From: CAXBBB01 sp963841855
GTDB taxonomy: Bacteria; Bacteroidota; Rhodothermia; Rhodothermales; BA12
DNA: 64,000 bases
Assembly (NCBI GenBank): GCA_963841855.1
Contig: CAWJEJ010000003.1
Coordinates: 124,001-188,000 of the forward strand
Reading direction: 5' to 3'
Shown: positions 34,279 to 41,645 of the stretch, one piece after another
Position numbering within the stretch: the stretch's first letter is position 1
Layout of the letters: each line of letters begins with the position of its first letter
Translations under genes and position numbers: made by a program
The notes under the pieces: model-generated
What the model was told of the DNA's origin: nothing
Database searches by the model: none
The model's input: the letters and a program-made list of their open reading frames with translations, nothing else

Positions 34279-35016
34279 TTACGCGTCCCAGTGAACGAGC
34301 GAGCCGACGTCTTCTCCGCTAGCGATGCGGGACAGGTTGCCGGGCTTGTTCATGTTGAACACGATGATGGGCAGCTTGCTGTCGCCCGCGAGCGTGAACG
34401 CCGTCTGGTCCATCACCTTGAGTTGGCGCTTGATGGCTTCGGCCCCGTTCAGACGCGGCAGATACTCTGCGTCGGCGTTCTTCTCGGGATCCGACGTGTA
34501 GATGCCGTCGACGCGGGTGCCCTTGAGGATCACGTCGGCGTCGATTTCGAGCGCGCGGAGTGTGGCGGCGGTGTCGGTCGTGAAGTAGGGGCTACCCGTT
34601 CCGGCGCCGAAGATGACTACGCGGCCCTTCTCCAGGTGCCGAATCGCTTTGCGGCGGATAAACGGCTCGGCGATTTCCTCCATCTTGATCGCCGACTGCA
34701 GCCGCGTTTTGACGCCCGCCGTTTCGAGCGCGCCCTGGAGCGCCATCGCGTTGATCATCGTCGCGAGCATGCCCATGTAGTCGGCGTGCGCGCGCGGCAT
34801 GTCCTTGTTCGAGCTGCCGACTCCCCTGTAGATGTTACCTCCGCCAATCACGATGGCAACCTCGGTGCCTGTCGCCACCAGCGCTTTGACCTCGGACGCG
34901 TAGTGCGCCAGCCGGTCGTCGGCGATGCCAAAGGGCTGATCGCCGAGAAGGGCTTCGCCGCTGAGTTTGAGTAGGATGCGGCGGTAGCGGGGGGCGGCGT
35001 CGGAAGGCGTTTCCAT
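34279..35016 (-). CDS. pyrH: Uridylate kinase (UMP kinase)
   Basis: The 245-residue enzyme phosphorylates UMP to UDP for pyrimidine nucleotide and cell-wall precursor supply. It carries the amino-acid-kinase fold motifs: RILLKLSGEALLGD at the N-terminus, VIGGGNIYRGVG for the phosphate-binding loop, DYMGMLATMINAMAL, FGAGTGSPYFTTDTAA, and the C-terminal GTRVDGIYTSDPEKN. It is cytosolic and normally hexameric, with GTP and UTP as allosteric regulators. ATG 35016 is the family-consistent start. In most bacteria it directly follows tsf. Here about 3.4 kb of unrelated genes separates them. Confidence 0.97.
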   Translation of the reverse strand: METPSDAAPRYRRILLKLSGEALLGDQPFGIADDRLAHYASEVKALVATGTEVAIVIGGGNIYRGVGSSNKDMPRAHADYMGMLATMINAMALQGALETAGVKTRLQSAIKMEEIAEPFIRRKAIRHLEKGRVVIFGAGTGSPYFTTDTAATLRALEIDADVILKGTRVDGIYTSDPEKNADAEYLPRLNGAEAIKRQLKVMDQTAFTLAGDSKLPIIVFNMNKPGNLSRIASGEDVGSLVHWDA

Positions 35017-35221
35017 CGGAATCGAGTCGGTCGAAGGCAGAGAGCACAAGCATTCAAAGCTACGCCCCGGCTCGCCAAGCGGCAACGAAGCCAAGCCAAC
35101 GCCGGAGTAACGACTCTCCCGCGAGCGAAGAATGAGCCCGGCCGAGCAGATGCGCACAGACCCGCTCGTTTATGCTACCTGCGACGCCAAGCAAACAGAG
35201 CGCGTCCTCACACCACCGCCC

Positions 35222-36303
35222 ATGATCCGCACGTCTCTCCTCACTCTTCTTCTAGCCGCTCCTCTCGCCGCGCAGCCCGTCGACACGACCACGTTCACGA
35301 TCTCGACCGCTGTCGTCGGCACGCTCGACTCACGCTTGTTCGGGCAGATGGCCGAGCGTCCGTCGTGGGGCGGCAAGCGGCAGGAGACCGGCCCCGAAGC
35401 GGCCTGGGACGATGCATCCGGCGGGCTGGACAGCAGCGTCGTCCGCCTGATCGACCAGATGGACATCCCGGTCGTGCGCTGGCCCGGCGGCACGGACGTG
35501 GACCACATGAACTGGACCGACATGATCGACAACGCGCCGGACCGCGACGATCCAGATCGGCCGATGTCGATCGGGCGGACGGGCGAGTCGGTATCGAACC
35601 GCTTCGGTGTGGACGAGGCGCTGACGCTGTTTACCGGTCAGGGCAGCGAGATCATCCTCGTCGCCAATCTGCGCGACGCGCTGGCAGGTTTCAAAACGAT
35701 CGAAGAAGCCGCTCGGCACGCCGCCGGGATGATCGCCTACGCCAACGCTCCGGTCGGCGCCGATCTGCCCGACGGAATGCCCGACTGGCCCGCCATCCGC
35801 GCGCAGAACGGCCGAACCGAGCCATGGCGCGTCGATTACTTCCAGATCGGTAACGAAACGTGGCTCCACCGCGACGCCGACGGCGAGATCCTGATTCCCA
35901 ACGAGGGCGAGATCAGTTTGGAGATCAAAGAGCGCTACTTCGACTCGATCCACGCCTACATCGCCGCCGTCCGCGCCGTCGATCCCAGCATCCGGATCAT
36001 CGTGGACGGCAGCATGGACGCCGTCATCGGCGACTTCCGATCCCAATTCGGCGACGCGCTCGACTACGTCTCGATCCACCAATACTACCCGTGGTCGATG
36101 CGCACCGTCGTGGCACAAACCGACACAGTCGCCGACGCGCGGTCTTGGGCGGAGGCGATCCGAACGAGGGAGCGTGGATTGAGCGCACACCGCTGGCGAC
36201 GCAGACGGGCGGCATCGTAGAGGTGCGGATTCCGCCGCACTCGGCTTCGGTCATCGCGATCGCGCGGAGCCGGAAAACGTCGTCCTCGGGCGATGCCGAT
36301 TGA
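35222..36303 (+). pseudogene. Truncated GH51-like alpha-L-arabinofuranosidase with internal deletion
   Basis: The frame starts at ATG 35222 with a signal peptide (MIRTSLLTLLLAAPLAAQ) and encodes a secreted arabinofuranosidase-like barrel. Segments include LDQ-type IDQMDIPVVRWPGGTDVDHM and the catalytic acid/base YFQIGNETW. It then reads VDYVSIHQYYPWS-like text up to ARSWAEAIR and diverges into a nonsense tail ending at 36220. In another frame the sequence resumes as WIERTPLATQTGGIVEVRIP and PHSASVIAIARS, typical of the enzyme's extreme C-terminus. The central part, including the nucleophile glutamate region and most of the second beta domain, is missing. This is best explained by an internal deletion near 36140-36160, leaving an inactive remnant. 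Confidence 0.75.
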
Positions 36304-36334
36304 CACCAAACCTGGCCGAACCCTTTTGCCTTCG

Positions 36335-36372
36335 CCATTGCGAGGAGCGAGGCGACGTGGCAACTCGGCCCA
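36335..36372. repeat. Single arm of an intergenic palindromic repeat
   Basis: The sequence ccattgcgaggagcgaggcg, continuing as acgtggcaactcgg, resembles one arm of the inverted-repeat element found between rpsB and tsf (39309-39395). The second arm is not seen here, so it may be a remnant or a solo copy. Apart from this arm and the terminator at 36481, the 36304-36650 stretch shows nothing coding. Confidence 0.45.
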
Positions 36373-36480
36373 GTTACTAAAGCTGGAACAGCCAAATAAT
36401 GCTTTCGGACTGATAAGACATCGCTGCTGCACCCGGTAGAATCGGGAATGGCGACCCAGCATCGACCTAAACCGAAGAAA

Positions 36481-36510
36481 GCGAGACCACCGAAGTGGCC
36501 TCGCCTTTTT
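36481..36510 (+). terminator. Rho-independent terminator
   Basis: gcgag(a)ccac pairs with gtgg(c)ctcgc across a cgaa tetraloop and is followed by c and five T on the plus strand. It could terminate transcription from the arabinofuranosidase remnant. The stem is 9 bp with one A-C mismatch. Confidence 0.75.
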
Positions 36511-36650
36511 GGTACCGAGCAGCGCGTGTAACGGCGCCGACCGGGTGCCAGGGCACCATCCCTAGCGCGCCCAATATAATCAGGCGGCTGCGAACCCGGC
36601 GCGAACTATCCGGCGACGTACTGCCACGGATTGCGGTCGAGCACCCAGAA

Positions 36651-37358
36651 CTAGTAGAACACGCCCAGCCACCCGTGATAGAGGCCCAGCGGCCAGACGT
36701 TGCCGTGTTTGAGGTAGAGCGGCGTGTAGGCCAGCCCCAGCGCCGTCGTCCCCGCCGTCAGTTCCCAGTTGGGCAGGTGGACCGCCCCGAACGCCGCCGC
36801 CGTGACCGGCACGACCACGTAGGGCGAACTCGCCCACCTCGGCCCGTCGCGCAGGTTGCCCGCTACGAGCGACTGCGTCAGGAACTGCTGAACCGTTCCC
36901 CAGATCGGGTACAGCGCCAAGAGCTGAATCATGTCGCGGTCCAGTTGCAGCGTTCCCTGATACGCCCCAATCCCCGCCATCGCCGCCAGCGAAACTCCGC
37001 CGACGATCGTCGCATCCCGCATCGCCGGACCCAGGTTCTTACGCCGCAGCCCGGTTCGCTGAACGAACGTCGGATCCGAGTACGCGCGCCATCCCACGTA
37101 CCCGCCCCACCCGGCGACGGCGGCCGGAATGAACACGTTCGACGCGTCCAACTCACTCGCCACCAGATGCCCGACGCCCGTCAACGTGACCGCGCCCAAC
37201 TCGTACAGCGCTCGCTCGGAAAACCCCGACTGCGACTCGTTCAGCGGCAATGCGATGCGAAACGTTAGCCCTGTCAGCGCACCGGCAGGCAGTAACGCAT
37301 TGCGCTGCGCAGACGCGGGCGCGGCGATCAGGAGGAGCAGAAGCGAGATCGTTCGCAT
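36651..37358 (-). CDS. CPBP-like membrane protein, possibly truncated by an amber codon
   Basis: The 235-residue product has an N-terminal signal or anchor (MRTISLLLLLIAAPASAQ) and about five transmembrane segments. The motif region TVQQFLTQSLVAGNL occupies the place of the EE-x3-R motif of CPBP/Abi metalloproteases, with QQ instead of EE. The later segments AAFGAVHLPNWELTAGTTA and LGLYHGWLGVFY carry the conserved histidines in typical spacing. The frame ends at TAG 36651-36653 but continues in phase as FWVLDRNPWQYVAG to a second TAG at 36606. The extra residues look like the natural end of the last helix. The amber may therefore be a nonsense change, or a sequencing error. Without EE, proteolytic activity is doubtful. 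Confidence 0.6.
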   Translation of the reverse strand: MRTISLLLLLIAAPASAQRNALLPAGALTGLTFRIALPLNESQSGFSERALYELGAVTLTGVGHLVASELDASNVFIPAAVAGWGGYVGWRAYSDPTFVQRTGLRRKNLGPAMRDATIVGGVSLAAMAGIGAYQGTLQLDRDMIQLLALYPIWGTVQQFLTQSLVAGNLRDGPRWASSPYVVVPVTAAAFGAVHLPNWELTAGTTALGLAYTPLYLKHGNVWPLGLYHGWLGVFY

Positions 37359-37431
37359 CGGAGTGGTGGTTGGACTTTTAGCAACCTACGAGCACATCCG
37401 CTATCATTCGGACTGCATCCAAGAAATCGCT

Positions 37432-38295
37432 ATGTCTGCCAAGAAGACCAAATCGGAAACTCAGCCAGAAGGAGAGCAAAAGCGTCGCAAGCAGTGCTTC
37501 ATCATAACGCCAATAGGAAAACCAGGGAGTGATGTCAGAAGGGCTAGTGATGGACTCATCGACTCAGTGATCATACCAGTCATGCACGATCTAGGATTTG
37601 ATAGCGTGCCTGCACATCGCATCTCTGCACCAGGATCTATACCAGATCAAGTCATAGAGCATGTATTAGATGACAAAATGGTAATAGCTAACTTGACAAG
37701 CCTAAACGCTAACATGATGCACGAGCTAGCTTTGCGCCACGCAGCTCGTAAGCCTGTTGTTGTCTTAGCAGAGAAAGGCACTGCTCTGCCGTTCGATGTA
37801 GCTACAGAAAGAACCGTTTTCTATATCGATGACATGAGAGGTTCGACAGATTTGAAAGAGTCACTCAGGCGAGCCGTAATGGCGGCAAAGGATGAACTGA
37901 AACCAAAAAATCCGGTATACAGAGTTCGGGAGTCTCAGGTGATGAAAGAGCTAGCCGAGAGCGATTTTCAGAAGGGAATATTGTCGATGATGGATGACAT
38001 TCAGTCTTCTTTGTCAAAAAGGAGAATAGACAGAGCAAATAAAAATGTAGCTATATACCTTTACCTGGAAAGAGACAATAGTTACTTAGACATATACCCA
38101 TTGATGGATGAAACTGAGAAGGTCGTTCCTTTATCATGGTCACTTATGAGTTGGCGGTTTTACGACAAAGACAACGATATAGTCATGTCTGAATGGCTCA
38201 CATCGGACCCGTCTACACTAAATCAAATAGAGGATATTCTTATAGCTCATACGGGAGCTAAATACGCGGATGCAACTGGACCGCTTCCATTCTAG
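37432..38295 (+). CDS. Deoxyribosyltransferase/TIR-like (DRHyd-superfamily) protein, A+T-rich
   Basis: The 287-residue protein starts with a basic N-terminus and then CFIITPIGKPGSDVRRASDG. It continues with SAPGSIPDQVIEHVLDDKMV and IANLTSLNANMMHELALRHA. The order of a beta-strand with PIG loop, a helix, an Asn-rich loop and an MxELA helix (E98) matches nucleoside 2-deoxyribosyltransferase and related Rossmannoid NAD/nucleotide hydrolases, the fold shared with TIR effectors. The C-terminal half (about 150-287) is an unrecognised alpha/beta domain. Three sampled 60-nt lines contain 32-47% G+C, far below the neighbours, and codon use differs. There is no signal peptide, so it is cytosolic. It may be a horizontally acquired effector, but that is inference. 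No partner gene is adjacent. Confidence 0.75.
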   Translation: MSAKKTKSETQPEGEQKRRKQCFIITPIGKPGSDVRRASDGLIDSVIIPVMHDLGFDSVPAHRISAPGSIPDQVIEHVLDDKMVIANLTSLNANMMHELALRHAARKPVVVLAEKGTALPFDVATERTVFYIDDMRGSTDLKESLRRAVMAAKDELKPKNPVYRVRESQVMKELAESDFQKGILSMMDDIQSSLSKRRIDRANKNVAIYLYLERDNSYLDIYPLMDETEKVVPLSWSLMSWRFYDKDNDIVMSEWLTSDPSTLNQIEDILIAHTGAKYADATGPLPF

Positions 38296-38385
38296 AACGA
38301 CTAATACATCGCTGAATTATCAGGGAGTGGCACATCAGGTGGGTAGCTTGATCTGGCAAGTCTTTGAATACTCTCATTGATAGGT

Positions 38386-38424
38386 AAAAAAAGATAGGGC
38401 GCCCCGACACTTACCGGAGCGCCC
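38386..38424 (-). terminator. Terminator of the rplM-rpsI-rpsB-tsf operon
   Basis: Read on the minus strand after the tsf stop, gggcgctccg pairs with cggggcgccc (one G-T) across an 8-nt loop and is followed by tatcttttttt. This is a strong intrinsic terminator. It ends the ribosomal transcript before the inserted genes, so those are not read through from the ribosomal promoter. Confidence 0.88.
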
Positions 38425-38449
38425 CTCAGAGCGTACGAAATGCGCGGTG

Positions 38450-39277
38450 TCAGCCGCCCAGTGCGAAGCGAACAAACCGCTTGACGCCGACGCCCTGCTG
38501 ATCGAGCATCTGCTTGACGGTCATCGACGAGTCCTTGACGAAGGGCTGCTCGACGAGGACGTTGTCCTTGTAATAGCGCTCCAGCTTGCCTGTCGCGATC
38601 TTGTCGACGATCTGCTCGGGCTTGCCTTCTGCCAGCGCCAGCTCCCTCCCGATCTCCATCTCCTTGTCCTTGATCTCCTGCGAGACCTCGTCGCGCGTGG
38701 CGGCGAGCGGGTTGAGAGCGGCGATCTGCATCGCTACGTCGCGGGCGGCTTCGGGCGCGTTGTCGCCCGTCGCGTCGACCAGGACACCCAATTGGGCGCC
38801 GGGGTGGATGTAGGGGACGATCTGTCCGTCGGCGCTCGTCAGAATCTCGAACCTACGCACGGCGATTTTCTCGCCGATCTTGCCCGTCATGTCGGTCAAC
38901 GCTTCTTCGACCGTGCGTTTGTCGTCGAACGAGACGGCGTGGAAGGCGTCGAGGTCCGACGGGCGGTGCTCCATCATCAGGTCGGCGAGCGTATCGGCGA
39001 ACGTCTGGAAGCCTTCGTTGCGCGCGACGAAGTCGGTCTCGCTGTTGACTTCGATCAGCGCGCCGGTCTTGCCGTCAGCGCTGGTGCGCGAGAGGATCTG
39101 GCCTTCGGTGGCGTCGCGGTCGGCGCGCTTGGCGGCGACTTTCTGGCCCTTCTTGCGGAGCACGTCGATGGCGGCGTCGAAATCGCCGTTGGTCTCTTGG
39201 AGTGCGCGTTTGCAGTCCATCATGCCGACGCCCGTCTGCTCGCGCAGGCGCTTGACGTCGGAGGCTGTGATTGCCAT
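38450..39277 (-). CDS. tsf: Elongation factor Ts
   Basis: The 275-residue protein is the guanine-nucleotide exchange factor for EF-Tu. The N-terminal signature ITASDVKRLREQTGVGMMDC is present, with KRALQETNGDFDAAIDVLRK and EVNSETDFVARN. The core and C-terminal module (PYIHPGAQLGVLVDATG and DVAMQIAALNPLA) are complete. The length fits the family, although some members have a duplicated core. ATG 39277 (MAITASD) is chosen, since the residues upstream do not match. It follows rpsB in the usual order, separated by a palindromic repeat of about 85 bp. It is intact. Confidence 0.97.
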   Translation of the reverse strand: MAITASDVKRLREQTGVGMMDCKRALQETNGDFDAAIDVLRKKGQKVAAKRADRDATEGQILSRTSADGKTGALIEVNSETDFVARNEGFQTFADTLADLMMEHRPSDLDAFHAVSFDDKRTVEEALTDMTGKIGEKIAVRRFEILTSADGQIVPYIHPGAQLGVLVDATGDNAPEAARDVAMQIAALNPLAATRDEVSQEIKDKEMEIGRELALAEGKPEQIVDKIATGKLERYYKDNVLVEQPFVKDSSMTVKQMLDQQGVGVKRFVRFALGG

Positions 39278-39308
39278 ATCAGTAGGGTTGTATTCGGTGT
39301 TCAGGTCT

Positions 39309-39395
39309 GTCATCGCGAGGACGAAGTCCGTGGCGATCTCCAGAGCCAGCGGCTAAGTGTGGAGGTCGCCACATCGCTCTGCTCCTCGCGACGAC
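39309..39395. repeat. Inverted-repeat element between rpsB and tsf
   Basis: The left arm begins gtcatcgcgaggacgaagtc and the right arm ends gctcctcgcgacgac. They are imperfect reverse complements of about 33-35 bp with about 20 bp between. It occupies almost the whole gap between rpsB and tsf. The design resembles the REP-type element at 2878-2959 and the single arm at 36335. Confidence 0.75.
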
Positions 39396-39406
39396 AAAGG
39401 TCAGGT

Positions 39407-40366
39407 TTACGCTTCGTCGTCCGGGTCGACTTCGGCTTCGCGGCCCTCTTTGGCTGCGGCGGCGATCTCTTTCTGATCGGCTTTGCGCTTTTCTTCACCG
39501 GCCTGGCGACTCTCGCGCGCGATTTCCTGCTGCGTCGTTCCGGCCTGGATAGCGGCCGAGATGACACCGGCGATCAGGTCGACCGATCGGATGGCGTCGT
39601 CGTTGGCCGGGATCGGGAAGTCGACGAGATTGGGGTTCGTGTTCGTGTCGACGAGGGCGATGATCGGGATGCCCAGCTTGCGCGCCTCGTCAACGGCGAT
39701 GTGCTCGCGGTTGATGTCGACGACGAAGAGCGCGCCCGGCAGGCGGTTGAGGTCGGCGATGCCTTCGAGTACGTTTTCGAGCTTCTCGCGCTCACGCGTC
39801 CGCGTCAGGCGCTCTTTCTTCTTGAGCTGGTCATAGGTGCCGTCGACCTCCATGCGCTTGAGCGACTCCATGCGCGAGATCGACCCGCGAATGGTTTGGA
39901 AGTTGGTCAGCGTGCCGCCATACCAGCGCTCGACCATGAACGGCATCCCGCTCTCTTCGGCGTGGTTGCGGACGGCGTCGCGAGCCTGCTTCTTGGTGGC
40001 GACGAACAAGATGCGCTTGCCCTGACGCGCGTAGGTCGTCGCGGCTTCGGCGGCTTCCTTGAGACGCGTCTGCGTCTGCATCAGGTCGAGGATATGGATG
40101 CCTTCGCGCGCCATGAAGATGAACGGCTTCATCTGCGGGTTCCAGCGGCTCGTCAGGTGTCCGAAGTGAACCCCTGCTTTGAGCAGGTCTTCCAGCGGCA
40201 CATCGCCGTCGGCGGGTGCCAGGGCGCGGGCCATCGGCGCCGGAGCAGCGTCGGTTTCGGCTGTTGCCGTCGGTGCCACGTCTGCGGTCACGTTGGCGAC
40301 GGTTTCGGCAGGGGCGGCTGCGGGCGTTGGGACGCCTGCGGCGTCGGAGTTGAGGACTTCGCTCAT
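39407..40366 (-). CDS. rpsB: 30S ribosomal protein S2
   Basis: The 319-residue protein belongs to the small ribosomal subunit. The conserved core runs from about residue 56 (LEDLLKAGVHFGHLTSRWNP) and includes NPQMKPFIFMAREGIHILDL, GTLTNFQTIRGSISRM and PGALFVVDINREHIAVDEAR. Two features are unusual. An N-terminal extension of about 55 residues is rich in Ala, Pro and Thr, and the C-terminal tail is highly charged (KEIAAAAKEGREAEVDPDDE). Both are probably disordered and lie outside the ribosomal core. The ATG at 40366 is the only start that covers the extension. A start further down near the core (M45) would give a more standard length. It is part of the rplM-rpsI-rpsB-tsf operon. Confidence 0.95.
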   Translation of the reverse strand: MSEVLNSDAAGVPTPAAAPAETVANVTADVAPTATAETDAAPAPMARALAPADGDVPLEDLLKAGVHFGHLTSRWNPQMKPFIFMAREGIHILDLMQTQTRLKEAAEAATTYARQGKRILFVATKKQARDAVRNHAEESGMPFMVERWYGGTLTNFQTIRGSISRMESLKRMEVDGTYDQLKKKERLTRTREREKLENVLEGIADLNRLPGALFVVDINREHIAVDEARKLGIPIIALVDTNTNPNLVDFPIPANDDAIRSVDLIAGVISAAIQAGTTQQEIARESRQAGEEKRKADQKEIAAAAKEGREAEVDPDDEA

Positions 40367-40540
40367 GGTTGAGGTTTGGGTTGGACCGCTACGGCCTTCG
40401 TCTGCACCGCCGATCCCCAGACAGGGACACCCAGCGGTGCATCACGCCGTATGCGTGGTGATGGGTCGACGGAGTGTCTTCCCGAAAAGTGGTTGCCGGA
40501 CACTAGGTCCAGCGGGCTCTGACCGAAACGGCCAGACATA

Positions 40541-40566
40541 CAAAAGGGCAGCCATCGACCGCCCTT
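40541..40566 (-). terminator. Weak terminator or attenuator between rpsI and rpsB
   Basis: On the minus strand aagggc pairs with gcccttt across an 11-nt loop and is followed by T residues. It lies just after rpsI, about 175 nt upstream of rpsB, so it may reduce rpsB readthrough or mark a regulated leader. The stem is only 6 bp. Confidence 0.4.
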
Positions 40567-40586
40567 CTGCACAACACCGAGGCGGA

Positions 40587-40979
40587 TTAACGCTTCGAGA
40601 ACTGGAACTGCTTGCGCGCCTTAGGCTGTCCGTACTTCTTACGCTCGACCATGCGCGGATCACGCGTGAGGTAACCGGCGTCGCGGAGCGGCTTGCGCAG
40701 CTCTTCGTTGAAGACGAGAAGCGCGCGGGCGATGCCCAGCTGGATCGCTTCGGCCTGTCCCGTCAGACCGCCACCTTTGGCATTGACGAGCACGTCGAAC
40801 TGGCCCGTCGTGCTGGTCACGTCGAACGGACCGTTGACGGCGCGCTGGCGCCATTCGAGGGGGAAATACTGCGTCATCTCGCGCTTGTTGACGACGACCT
40901 TGCCCGTTCCGGGGCGGAGGTAGACGCGAGCGACAGACGTTTTGCGGCGGCCGACGGCCTGATACTGTTCGAGAGCCAT
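40587..40979 (-). CDS. rpsI: 30S ribosomal protein S9
   Basis: The 130-residue protein has the standard S9 pattern: QAVGRRKTSVARVYLRPGTG near the N-terminus, GGGLTGQAEAIQLGIARALL in the middle, and the basic C-terminal end RKKYGQPKARKQFQFSKR that reaches the decoding centre tRNA. Its length matches the family. It starts at ATG 40979 and is 7 nt downstream of rplM, so the two are cotranscribed. It is intact and clearly functional. Confidence 0.98.
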   Translation of the reverse strand: MALEQYQAVGRRKTSVARVYLRPGTGKVVVNKREMTQYFPLEWRQRAVNGPFDVTSTTGQFDVLVNAKGGGLTGQAEAIQLGIARALLVFNEELRKPLRDAGYLTRDPRMVERKKYGQPKARKQFQFSKR

Positions 40980-40986
40980 AATAGAG

Positions 40987-41430
40987 TTAGATCGAGAGCG
41001 GCTGCGGCTGCTGGGCTTCGTGCGGATGCTCGCTGCCCGAGTAGACTTTGAGCTTGGTCAGCATCTGCCGTCCGAGCACGCCCTTGGGCAGCATGCCTTT
41101 GACGGCGTTGCGCATGATGAACGTGGCGTCCTTGGCGCGCTTCTGCTTGGGCGTCCGGAGCTTGTCGCCCGACGGGTAACCCGAGTAGCTAAAGTAGGTC
41201 TTCTGCTCTTCCTTGTTGCCGGTAAAGCGGACCGTCTCGGCGTTGACGACGACGACGAAATCGCCGGCGTCGACGTGCGGCGTGTAGGAGGCTTTGTGCT
41301 TGCCGCGCAGGATCGTGGCGATCTGCGAGGCGAGGCGGCCGACGATTTGCTGGTCGGCGTCGACGAGATGCCAGGCGCGCTCGACTTCGGCGGGCTTGGC
41401 GCTGAGCGTCTTGTAGCTGTTTACGTCCAT
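40987..41430 (-). CDS. rplM: 50S ribosomal protein L13
   Basis: The 147-residue protein is an early-assembly component of the large subunit. Recognisable parts are WHLVDADQQIVGRLASQIAT, GKHKASYTPHVDAGDFVVVV, YFSYSGYPSG and the C-terminal AVKGMLPKGVLGRQMLTKLK. I placed the start at ATG 41430 (MDVNSYKTLS), as the longer frame has non-conserved residues. It is the first gene of the rplM-rpsI-rpsB-tsf operon on the minus strand, with about 215 bp of promoter-containing DNA upstream. It is intact. Confidence 0.97.
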   Translation of the reverse strand: MDVNSYKTLSAKPAEVERAWHLVDADQQIVGRLASQIATILRGKHKASYTPHVDAGDFVVVVNAETVRFTGNKEEQKTYFSYSGYPSGDKLRTPKQKRAKDATFIMRNAVKGMLPKGVLGRQMLTKLKVYSGSEHPHEAQQPQPLSI

Positions 41431-41645
41431 CGGAGTGGAGAGGCGGAAGAGGGAAACGTCCAAGCCCGGGCTGGGACGAAAGCGGCACGCGGAGCCGCAG
41501 AGAGATCACGTGAGCCGAGCGCTTGGGGCGTTCGGAGCTACCCAAAATACGAGGCCACGCCTGGCGATCAAATGAAATCAGCGCGCAGACCAGCGGCTTT
41601 TGTGGCCGAGTGCGGCGATGACTGTAGGACGATTCGCGAGTCGCC

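Noticed and set aside
25944..36653. Recoding of TAG as a sense codon, suggested by two internal ambers
   Set aside because: TAG ends many intact genes in this window (for example glyA, the beta-lactamase-like gene and several others), so reassignment would fuse genes with their downstream regions. Independent nonsense mutations or sequencing errors explain the cases better.
37432..38295. Classical TIR domain assignment for the A+T-rich gene
   Set aside because: The order of conserved blocks (PIG loop, Asn-rich loop, MxELA helix) fits the deoxyribosyltransferase-like branch better than TIR proper, so only a superfamily-level call is made.
38447..40372. Long plus-strand open frame opposite tsf and rpsB (641 codons)
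   Set aside because: It is antisense to two essential, clearly coded genes and has no protein-like motif or start context.
34279..41430. A rearranged, non-ribosomal origin for pyrH-frr (translocation instead of insertion)
   Set aside because: Gene order and orientation of rplM-rpsI-rpsB-tsf and pyrH-frr match the standard cluster exactly with one gap, so insertion between tsf and pyrH is simpler.
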